Shown here: positions 15,101 through 27,100 of the stretch, piece after piece | How the letters are laid out: every line of letters begins with the position of its first letter | How positions within the stretch are numbered: the first letter of the stretch is position 1 | Source of the DNA: Anisakis pegreffii | Taxonomy: Eukaryota > Nematoda > Chromadorea > Rhabditida > Anisakidae | Direction: 5' to 3' | DNA length: 64,000 nt | NCBI GenBank assembly: GCA_035041965.1 | Contig: JAPYMA010003011.1 | Coordinates: 186,001 to 250,000, forward strand | Position numbers and translations under genes: made by a program | The notes under the pieces: generated by a model | Seen by the model: the letters and a program-made list of their open reading frames with translations, nothing else | Databases searched by the model: none | Told to the model about the DNA's origin: nothing

Positions 15101-18100
15101 TTTTGTCATGCATATAGCAATTGCCTGGGGGACTTCATAGAGAGCACCAGGTTTGCGCTTGATGAATGGTATATCTTCAAGTTTATAACACCGTTTCTCA
15201 ATTTTCGTGCAGAAGTCGGCACCGTATTTTGTTGTGCATGTAGCAACTGGATGTTCTGAAATAAAACATCGTGAATACAACGAAACTGAATTCGAATTTC
15301 TATCATATTACGGAGACACCTGCAGGAAACTCGAGTCTGTGGCAAGATTCTGTTTTGAGATAGTCACTATGAATTTCGCCCAAAAAGTAACAAATTTACC
15401 AAGAAGAAACGAATTAGAGCAGAACGAGGAGCACAGACGTACCTGTGGAAATGCACTTGATCACCACCTCTGGTAGACTGACGGACGTATCCGTGGGGAT
15501 GGCGACACCAAGCAAGTTTGCACATGTTCTTTTCATTTTCACGCAGAAATCCTTACCATATTTCGCTGCACATAGGTCCACAACCACCTCTGAAAATTGT
15601 ACGTTAGTTGAATCCAGTCAAGCTGCGCTGATGAAGAATGAACAGTTGAAGTGATCCGCTATTCAGATCTTCTGAATGAAGAACGAGGCACTAGTTTGTC
15701 CATCCATACGAGCATCTATACAGTATTCTATTTCTTTGGAAATCGGTATGACATTTAATAAAATACCCGTTCTTATGCAAACAACGATCGCCTGAGGTAG
15801 TTCCTGAAGAGTTCCAGGCTGTTGCCTAATGATGGGAATATTTTCCTTCTCGTAACAACGTGCTTCTAACTTACGACAGAATTCGGGACCATATTTTGCC
15901 TCACAGCTTGCAATTGGATGCTCTGAAATGAAACATTTTTCAGATTTTCAGTTTGCTGTTTATATTGGCAGTAGCTTATATGCAGTACTGAGTTAACCGA
16001 GGATGATCTGTGAGCTGCAAACGATTCCTTCAGAACAGCTGAAATCTTATACATAATCAAGGGGAATTACCTTTTGTAATGCATTCAACAACAACTGCAG
16101 GTAGAGCACGAACCACACTTACAGACAGACTAATACCGAGCATCGACGCACAAGTTACTTCTAATTTTCTACAGAAGTCTCTACCGTATTTTCCAGTGCA
16201 TTTTTCGAGTACGGTTTCTGAAAGGTGTTCAGTGAACATAAATTCCGTTTCGTTTTTCAGGAAGATAATCTGTCAGCGATGACCGAAGTAATAAGGCTCT
16301 GTTGACGGGAACGCTTAAAATTTGGTTTCATTAGTAGTTTAATTAGTAAGGACAGTGAAGTTGAAAGAGATTGTTGGTGCAGGCACCTGTCTTTATACAG
16401 ATCGCGATTTCCTGTGGCACTTCAAAAAGAGTGCCAAGTTTATGTCCGATGAAAGGCACATTCTGGAGTTCGTAACAGTGCTTCTCAATTTTCCTGCACG
16501 AATCAGCACCATATCTGGTAACACACGTGGCAACTGGATGCTCTGAAAAGCAACATTGTGAATGAACTATCCACGACTGCTGACGTGAAGTGAAAACATT
16601 TCAATTACGAGCGAATTTGATGCGGTGTAATGAATACTGCTCACTAGCGATGATGCCCGAATTCAAAAAAGTTGATTCAGCTCAGGCTCCTAAATTCTGA
16701 AATTTCGGCCGCACCTGTCCACCGTTGACATATTCAACAGTTTCAGAAACCACATTTTAAAAACATTCAATAGCATCTCCCTAACCAACAGAATGTGTTT
16801 GCGCCTTAAAAAATCGCCTGTTGTAACTGTATGAATTCTATCTGATGCTTTCTCCAATATTCGCACACTCTGGGAGCCTAATCACCATCAGTGTTCGCCG
16901 GAAAACGAGGTCCGTGTCGAGGACCTCGTTTTCCGGCGGCAATTCTCCGACACTCTTAAGTTTAACTGGTTTTTCGAAAATCATTGGGCGTTATGAAAAA
17001 TCCGATTCCAAATTCCGATTTTGCATGCTTTTCTGGATATCGATAACGTTATGAGGACAAGTATACATTTTAATGCACTAAATTTATTTGCTGTGGCATT
17101 TTTCGGAATTTGATGGCCACAAGCAAAAAAAGTGCTCACGAGGGTCAGTAAAGAAGTTCCATTCTGGATTCCACGTATATAGGATATCCTCAGACTAACG
17201 TTTCTCCTTGCAACACTGTAATTTTCAATGAATGGAAGTTTCTCACAGCAACTTTTGCCATTCTCGAAAAGTGCAATCGCTCTTTTGTCGGCGATGAAGC
17301 TGCTGTTCCAGCCTCATCGCCGACTCTGCACTCTTCAAATTTTCGGCTCTGTCTCGAGATCCGGTACCTTATACTTCACAAGTTCATCCTCGGCTCCAGC
17401 CTTAGCGCCGGGGTTTACTTTCCTCCGCTCGAGACCTGGCTCCGAAGCCGTTCGTGACTCAGCTCCGGCCACTGAATGTCGCTGTGACTTTTATTTCAGA
17501 ATGAGCCGGAAAAATTATTTTGGCTCAGGAGCTTGCACATCACCGCTCACTATTTGGTATTATGGCTAGCAAAGCAGTAAACAAGGAATGATGCATGACA
17601 CATGCTGTGATATACCTACCAATAGAAATGCACTGGATAACAATTTCAGGCAAATCAATTTGCGAGTCGATGGAGATGCTGATACCAAGTAAAGATCCAC
17701 ATGATACTACCAATTTGTTGCAGAATTCTTTGCCGTGTTTGGCTGCGCACGTGTCCATAACCAATTCTGTAAAGCGTCAGTTCGTCATCTACTATTTAAA
17801 TCTACTGGAATACGACCGTAGTTACATTCTTGTTGATTCCATGAATCCCCAAACACCTGAACGCACACGGAAACTGTTTTTTTTTTCACGACAACCATTC
17901 AAAACTGACGAAATACCTGTTTTCATGCAGATGGTGATTGTTTGAGGTAGTTCGTAGAGTGTATCAGTTTGCTGTTTGATGATGGAAATATGTTTTTTCT
18001 GGTAACAACGCGCCTTCAACTTGTCGCAGAATTCAGCACCATATTTTGTTCTGCACGTGGCAACTGGATTCTCTAAAAAGGCAATAGGTTAAGAATGCTC

Positions 18101-21100
18101 AACTTTAGCATGAGCTGGGCAGATTTGGTCTCCTGCGTTCACTTTCATTGCTGTATCTGAGATTTTCAACATTCTTCGAAAAGCAAGTGAAATGTCCATG
18201 GATGATCACGAAAAGTTACCTTTCGTTATGCATTTAACAACAACTTCTGGTAGAGAGCGAAGGGCACCTTCTGGAAGTTTGATACCGAGCAGTGAAGCAC
18301 ATGTCGTTTCCAACTTCGTGCAGAAGTCTCTACCATATTTCGATATGCACGAGTCGAGGACCGTTTCTTAAAACAATTTTCAAACAAAAACTTCCAAATG
18401 ATATAGGGGTTTTCTTAATGCTAGAAAACAACTTCATTCGATAATAATACTGATCATACACAAATGCAATGAATGAGAATAAGTCATGGATTACTCACCC
18501 GTTGTTATGCAAATAGCGATTGCTTGCGGGACCTCGTAAAGGTTGCCGGGTCGGTGTTCGATGAAAGGTATGCTCTGAATGTTGTAGCAACGTTTTTCGA
18601 TTTTATTGCACAATTCGGTCCCAAATTTCGTTACGCATGTAGCAATCGGATGCTCTTAAACAACTCATTATTGATGTTTTATCTTTCAAACTGGAACAAC
18701 CACAACATTTCATTTGATGCTCACCCGTGGAGATGCATTTGATAACCATTTCAGGTAAAACAGCGGACGAACCAGTTGGTATGGTGATACCGAGCATATT
18801 TGCACATGTCACTTTCAGTTTTGTACAGAATTCTTTACCGTACTTCGCTGCACACAAATCGATAACTACTTCTGCAAATGATAATTCAGCGATTCCTCCG
18901 TATGTTACCGTGCATTTTAGCAGATATTCGTTGTTACTGGTTCAACATTTTTGTTACTTTAGTAAGTATCATCGCATCACGGTGATCTCCAATGAAACCG
19001 GAGAACGTCATTCTAACATACTCATGCAACCATTAATAACATACCTGTTCTTATACATACAACGATTGCTGGAGGTAGTTCGTAGAGTGTGCCAGGTTGG
19101 TGCCTAATGACAGGAATATTCTCTCTCTCATAACAACGTGCTTCCAATTTATCGCAGTATTCAGGTCCATATTTTGCTCTGCATGTAGCAACTGGTTGTT
19201 CTGTAACTTCTTCATTTTAGCAATATACTGTGTAAGAGAGCAAATGTGCATGTCTTGAATATAATAAGCGTTTTCGAAAATATTCAATGAAACTAAACGG
19301 CGAATAGGAGCAATGTGAGGTACTGACCTTTCGTTATACATTCTACAACTACTACTGGCAGAGCGCGAACGGTTGTTGCGGGCAATTTGATACCAAGCAT
19401 TCCTGCGCAGGTTATTTCCAATTTCTTACAGAATTCTCTACCATATTTTGATACGCATGTGTCGAGAACAGTCTCTGAAGAGTATTCATTCGGTGATGCT
19501 TCATATCAACTCCGATTCAATCTGGAGACGGTTTTCTATTGGCGATAACAAAATCAAACTAGCATTCAAAAACAAAAAAAAATTGTATCGTTAAATGAGA
19601 AGGTTAAACATGGGGACTGAGCTAAAAGATGCACCTGTCTTTATGCATATCGCGATTGTCTTAGGAACTTCATATAGGGTACCAAGTTGATGTTTGATGA
19701 AAGGTAGATCCTGGAGCTCGTAGCATCGTTTCTCAATTTTATTGCAGAAATCAGCGCCGTAATTGGCCGCACATGTCGCAACGGGGTGTTCTGAAAGAGT
19801 GAGTAGACATTTGCAATCTTACTGATCCAGAACAGACATAATTATAATCATTCCAGTTCATTCGTCGGTTCTGTGAATATTAACATATCGACATGGAATG
19901 GGACTATTCTTGAATAGGAGAGATATTGAAAGCAAAACGCATCCCTTGCACATACCAGTGGAGATACACTTGATAACCATTTCAGGTAAAACAACGGAAG
20001 AATCAGTTGAGATGGTGACACCAAGCATTGATGCGCATGTAGATCTTAACTTCGTACAAAATTCTTTACCATATTTTGCAACACACATATCGACAACCAC
20101 TTCTGCAAAGTGTTCTATGTAAGAACCTCAGAAGAGAAGATGCAAAACCACATTCTTTTACTTCTCTCTTTTGCCATTTTAACGACAATTTACGCAGCAC
20201 AGCTGGCGTTTCACGATTCATAATTTTTTCGCACTGTAAATTGCATTACCTGTTTTCATGCAAATAACGATTGTTTGAGGAAGTTGATGAAGAGTTCCAG
20301 GCTGATGCTTGACGTAAAGGATATCTTCTTTCTCATAACAACGTATCTCTAACTTGTTGCAGAATTCAACCCCATGTTTTACTCTACAGGTGGCAACTGG
20401 ATTCTCTGAAACCATTCCAGTACTGCATTGAGTCTTTCAATTCACTAATCATGTCAGATTTATTTACATATAAATTAAAATAGTAATGGTCTGTTCATGC
20501 GGTGAAATGAGGCGGATTAAACCTTTCGCTACACATTCAACAACAATTGCAGGTAGGGCTCGAACAGTAGTTTTTGTCAGTTTGATGTCCAGCATTGACG
20601 CACACGTTATTTCCAGCTTGTTACAAAATTCTCTTCCATATTTAGATACGCACGTATCAATAACCTTCTCTGTAAACATGTTTTTTCAGCATGACCACTT
20701 GCCATATTACTAAAGGAAGTATTTTTTCATCGGCAAACAAAGATGAATCCAGTTGATCAGGATAAAACAAATTTTAAAATTCAGAAAGAATGCTCAATCT
20801 AAACATTTTGCAAACTAATGCACCTGTCGTAATACAAGTTGCGATATCTTTCGGAATCTCATAGATGGTTCCAGATTTGTGATTGATGAATGGTACATTT
20901 TGCAGCTCATAGCAACGCTTCTCAAGTTTATTGCAGAAATCAGCACCGTACTTGGCTACACATGTTGCTGCTGGATGCTCTGTAAAGCAATTCACAATCA
21001 AATACAATTGAGAATAATTTCGAGGAATTATGTTGAGTAGGCGAATAAAACTGCTCGGTGAATGCGAGCCTCAAAGCGAGTGGCTGATGGTGTAAGTTCT

Positions 21101-24100
21101 CTGACCTGTTGATATACATGTGATAACCATATCGGGAAGAGCATTTGTAGCTGAGGCTTTGATATCAACTTTCATTTCAAGCATGTTTGCGCACGTTATT
21201 TCCAGTTTCTTGCAGAATTCGCTGCCGTATTTTGCAATACATTGGTTCACAACTACTACTGCAAAATGTGGTTTTCTGAATCATGGTTGTTTCCATTAAA
21301 TAATGAGATGAATTGACCACGTTCTTCAACAATTACATGAGAGAAGTGTGGGTCAGATAACTGATGCTTCAAGGTCATTGATTTTCACCAGACAGAAGAG
21401 GAACTTAATGATGCCACGGAAGGAATTAGAGATGTTGTCAAATTAATTTGGTTTTGTTTATGGCACATTCCTTCTACTGTTGTTGAACAGTGCTTTCGGA
21501 AGGCCTTTTTGCTCACAAGGAATTGAATTTCTGAACAAAACGGATAAGTTCTTGACAGTAATGTCCTGACAATCGAACCAACTCTTTGATGCTCGATTAA
21601 AATGCGCTTGAAAATAATCGTTGAGGAGAAAAGAGTGGCTTTGCTGTTGTTGGAAGAGAAAGCACGAAAGTTATATGGCAGAAGGAGAATGAGATATGCG
21701 AGGCCATGAATGGCACTGCACTAGACATGTTGTACAAAGGTGCCGCGAAGAATCAGCTTGATAAACATTATCTCATCAGTCTTTCATGACGGATATGATT
21801 TTCGAATAGTGAGATTCATTCCCATCTGCATGCTACACTTAACCTATCTATCATTCACATTTACACTTCACGCATACGAATGGCCATATCAAAACTCTTA
21901 TGTCCAAAGCATCAAATTTAGTTTAAATTGAACTATAAGTTCATAAATAAGAGGGTGCATATCATTCAATTGCTCAGCTCGCATGGATGTACGAGTTCGT
22001 AGATCACAAGTAATGCGCACATCAAAGAGCTCAACCGCATAAGGAAACATTCTCATGGTAGCACACAACATTGAAAGATACGGTAAGAGCAGATGGAAAA
22101 CAATATGTTGTATATAAAAACTGAATGAAAACCTTTCGTCAGATATGTAACTCAACCACATTAAACAACTTTCATTAATTTATCACTTCGCCCCTGCAAA
22201 TACACTAATATCACAGCCGCTAAGGGACGCAAGGCATATTTTTTGGCAGATTTTTGCGTAGGCAACACCGAATATATAATACCTGATTTCATGCACAGAA
22301 TGACCGTTTGCGGTAGTTTAGAAAGAACTCCGATTTCCTGCTTCACGACAGGGATATCCTCTTGTCGGAAACAACGTATTTCAAGTTTCTCACAGAATGC
22401 AACGTCATATCTCATCCTGCAAGTCGCCACTGGGTGCTCTAAAAAAATCCTCAGACAGCATCAAGAACACATCACCAAAACACTGAAAAAGCAACCACAA
22501 AAGGTTAAATATGAATGTGACAGGAGATGACGTGGCTGAAGAACGCCATACATGTGGATGTATACAAATAACATTTTCGGAGACACTCAAAAAAACCGAG
22601 AAAATCCAACCTGTTACGACACATTTGATGACTACTGACGGTATAACACGATTCAAACCATTCGACAGTGTTATGCCGAGCATTGATGCGCATGATATTT
22701 CCAAGCTTCTACAGTACTCTCTGCCATGTTTATCTATGCACGTCCTCAGAACCGTCTCTGTAAAAAAAAATTCCCTTCATTGCTGTGGAAAACAGACGGC
22801 AGCAAAATGCGCACATGTTGAACGAGTCAGGGCTCGCCCTATGCCAACTTCTCGCACGAATGATGAGAAAGCTAATCGAACGAACGAGCGCAAAGCTGAA
22901 ACCTGTTGTTACGCAGATGGCGACTTCCTGTGGTAATTCGTACAGAGTTCCAGGTTGACGATTGACGAAGGGCATATTTTGCAATTCGTAGCAACGTTCT
23001 TCGATCTTCCTACAGAACTCTTCGCCATATTTCACTATGCACGTCGCCAATGGATCTTCTGTAAATGGCTTTCTTTGAATGCACAGAAAAATTCATTTCC
23101 TCGAGAACGCAATGCTTGCACACATGTTATTCATCCACTGCATTCTATTGTCGTTCGATCACTCACGTCGTCAATCGAAAACTCTCATCCAATACGATTC
23201 CATGTCAGTTTGGATGGTGGAATATTGCGATACAAAATCAATGGTTTAGCAGCCGTGCAATATGGATTGCATACCTCTGGAAATGCACTTGATGACAACC
23301 GACGGCAATATGCGACCAGAATCTCTCGAAAGTGTTACGCCAAGCATTGTTGCGCATACTGTTGTCATTTTTGTGCAGAATTCTTTGCCGTATTTTGCTA
23401 CGCACAGGTCGACAATCACCTCTGCAAACAAAAACAAAACAAATAACGTCCAGTGAGCACATTTCAATACTGCAGGAGCGAGCATAGTGACATCGAATAC
23501 AATGTTTCATTCCTTTTACTCGAAACAGAAAACGGGAACACCAATTGCGCTCGAAAAACAAAACAAATGCCTACCTGATTTCATACATATGACGATCTCC
23601 TTGGGTAGTTCGTATAGAGTTCCGGGCTGGTGTGGCACGGTAGCGATTCTCTGCATTTGATAGCATTTTGTTTCCAGCTTGTCACAGAACTCAGCTCCAA
23701 ACTTCGCCCTACATGTTGCTAACGGATTCTCTGAAAATTTATCTTGTTCACGACTTTCAACCTCAGTTTGGCGCTCACCACGGAGTGCGCACTGAAAAGC
23801 AAGAAAGCGATTATTACGGCCTACACCATAACAAACGCATACCTTCGGATATACACTTGATGACAGCTGAAGGTAGTATTCGACCGGACTCAACTGTGAT
23901 CGTCACACGAAGCATTGTCGCACATGTTTTTTCCAATTTCGTGCAAAATTCTTTACCATATTTAGCTTCACATGAGTCGACAACCTCTTCTAAAAACAAC
24001 ACAATGACTGATGGAATAGTCATATAAGATCGGCCAATCCATCTCCTCATGATACATGGAATGTCTAATCAATGAATGCATGTGGTATGCAAATGAATAC

Positions 24101-27100
24101 CTGATTTCATGCAAATGATGATCGCTTCCGGTAATTCAACGAGAACGCCAGCTACACGTCTCACCACAGGGATGTTCAGCAATTTGTAGCAACGTGCTTC
24201 TAGCTTCTCGCAAAACACTTGATCGAATTTCATTCTGCACGTTGCAATCGGATGCTCTGAAATGTGATGCGTTCAATCGTGAATCAATGCTCGTCATTGC
24301 TGGCCAAACAACATTTCGGAAGCGCTCAACTCATCCAACGAATACACTATCTGCATACATGCGATTAAAAATTTCTACCTGTTATCACACATTTGATGAC
24401 TACTGACGGTATAACACGATTCAAACCATTCGACAGTGTTATGCCGAGCATTGATGCGCATGATATTTCCAAGCTTCTACAGTACTCTCTGCCATGTTTA
24501 TCTATGCACGTCCTCAGAACCGTCTCTGTAAAAAAAATTCCCTTCATTGCTGTGGAAAACAGACGGCAGCAAAATGCGCACATGTTGAACGAGTCAGGGC
24601 TCGCCCTATGCCAACTTCTCGCACGAATGATGAGAAAGCTAATCGAACGAACGAGCGCAAAGCTGAAACCTGTTGTTACGCAGATGGCGACTTCCTGTGG
24701 TAATTCGTACAGAGTTCCAGGTTGACGATTGACGAAGGGCATATTTTGCAATTCGTAGCAACGTTCTTCGATCTTCCTACAGAACTCTTCGCCATATTTC
24801 ACTATGCACGTCGCCAATGGATCTTCTGTAAATGGCTTTCTTTGAATGCACAGAAAAATTCATTTCCTCGAGAACGCAATGCTTGCACACATGTTATTCA
24901 TCCACTGCATTCTATTGTCGTTCGATCACTCACGTCGTCAATCGAAAACTCTCATCCAATACGATTCCATGTCAGTTTGGATGGTGGAATATTGCGATAC
25001 AAAATCAATGGTTTAGCAGCCGTGCAATATGGATTGCATACCTCTGGAAATGCACTTGATGACAACCGACGGCAATATGCGACCAGAATCTCTCGAAAGT
25101 GTTACGCCAAGCATTGTTGCGCATACTGTTGTCATTTTTGTGCAGAATTCTTTGCCGTATTTTGCTACGCACAGGTCGACAATCACCTCTGCAAACAAAA
25201 ACAAAACAAATAACGTCCAGTGAGCACATTTCAATACTGCAGGAGCGAGCATAGTGACATCGAATACAATGTTTCATTCCTTTTACTCGAAACAGAAAAC
25301 GGGAACACCAATTGCGCTCGAAAAACAAAACAAATGCCTACCTGATTTCATACATATGACGATCTCCTTGGGTAGTTCGTATAGAGTTCCGGGCTGGTGT
25401 GGCACGGTAGCGATTCTCTGCATTTGATAGCATTTTGTTTCCAGCTTGTCACAGAACTCAGCTCCAAACTTCGCCCTACATGTTGCTAACGGATTCTCTG
25501 AAAATTTATCTTGTTCACGACTTTCAACCTCAGTTTGGCGCTCACCACGGAGTGCGCACTGAAAAGCAAGAAAGCGATTATTACGGCCTACACCATAACA
25601 AACGCATACCTTCGGATATACACTTGATGACAGCTGAAGGTAGTATTCGACCGGACTCAACTGTGATCGTCACACGAAGCATTGTCGCACATGTTTTTTC
25701 CAATTTCGTGCAAAATTCTTTACCATATTTAGCTTCACATGAGTCGACAACCTCTTCTAAAAACAACACAATGACTGATGGAATAGTCATATAAGGAATA
25801 GTCATATAAGATCGGCCAATCCATCTCCTCATGATACATGGAATGTCTAATCAATGAATGCATGTGGTATGCAAATGAATACCTGATTTCATGCAAATGA
25901 TGATCGCTTCCGGTAATTCAACGAGAACGCCAGCTACACGTCTCACCACAGGGATGTTCAGCAATTTGTAGCAACGTGCTTCTAGCTTCTCGCAAAACAC
26001 TTGATCGAATTTCATTCTGCACGTTGCAATCGGATGCTCTGAAATGTGATGCGTTCAATCGTGAATCAATGCTCGTCATTGCTGGCCAAACAACATTTCG
26101 GAAGCGCTCAACTCATCCAACGAATACACTATCTGCATACATGCGATTAAAAATTTCTACCTGTTATCACACATTTGATGACTACTGACGGTATAACACG
26201 ATTCAAACCATTCGACAGTGTTATGCCGAGCATTGATGCGCATGATATTTCCAAGCTTCTACAGTACTCTCTGCCATGTTTATCTATGCACGTCCTCAGA
26301 ACCGTCTCTGTAAAAAAAATTCCCTTCATTGCTGTGGAAAACAGACGGCAGCAAAATGCGCACATGTTGAACGAGTCAGGGCTCGCCCTATGCCAACTTC
26401 TCGCACGAATGATGAGAAAGCTAATCGAACGAACGAGCGCAAAGCTGAAACCTGTTGTTACGCAGATGGCGACTTCCTGTGGTAATTCGTACAGAGTTCC
26501 AGGTTGACGATTGACGAAGGGCATATTTTGCAATTCGTAGCAACGTTCTTCGATCTTCCTACAGAACTCTTCGCCATATTTCACTATGCACGTCGCCAAT
26601 GGATCTTCTGTAAATGGCTTTCTTTGAATGCACAGAAAAATTCATTTCCTCGAGAACGCAATGCTTGCACACATGTTATTCATCCACTGCATTCTATTGT
26701 CGTTCGATCACTCACGTCGTCAATCGAAAACTCTCATCCAATACGATTCCATGTCAGTTTGGATGGTGGAATATTGCGATACAAAATCAATGGTTTAGCA
26801 GCCGTGCAATATGGATTGCATACCTCTGGAAATGCACTTGATGACAACCGACGGCAATATGCGACCAGAATCTCTCGAAAGTGTTACGCCAAGCATTGTT
26901 GCGCATACTGTTGTCATTTTTGTGCAGAATTCTTTGCCGTATTTTGCTACGCACAGGTCGACAATCACCTCTGCAAACAAAAACAAAACAAATAACGTCC
27001 AGTGAGCACATTTCAATACTGCAGGAGCGAGCATAGTGACATCGAATACAATGTTTCATTCCTTTTACTCGAAACAGAAAACGGGAACACCAATTGCGCT

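Larger units (their letters stand above)
16543..17619 (-). other. Long intron, 1.1 kb, with inverted repeats
   Basis: No domain exon, though both flanks keep the class order. Contains perfect inverted repeats at 16896-16938 and 17287-17324 and a locally more GC-rich stretch (about 17300-17480). Possibly an inserted element; nothing identifiable. Confidence 0.6.
22611..24378 (-). repeat. Array unit 1
   Basis: Exons: a 22611-22757, b 22903-23058, c 23275-23421, d 23575-23730, e 23843-23989, f 24101-24256. A9 tract beside exon a, one 15-bp motif. The last bases of exon a differ from all other units (Val-Thr, not Ile-Thr, before the junction), marking the array's left boundary near 22620. Confidence 0.9.

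Noticed and set aside
22955..23446. 163-codon plus-strand open frame repeated in nearly every array unit
   Set aside because: It runs antisense across exons b and c. Repetition follows from the array, not from selection. It has no start context, no domain and no splice logic of its own.
23668..24027. 119-codon plus-strand open frame repeated in each unit
   Set aside because: Antisense shadow of exons d and e; the minus-strand reading has the conserved cysteines and splice sites.
24365..24817. 150-codon minus-strand frame joining exons b and a as one exon
   Set aside because: The joining stretch has good donor and acceptor sites and is out of frame in the A9 units, so it is treated as an intron with possible retention.
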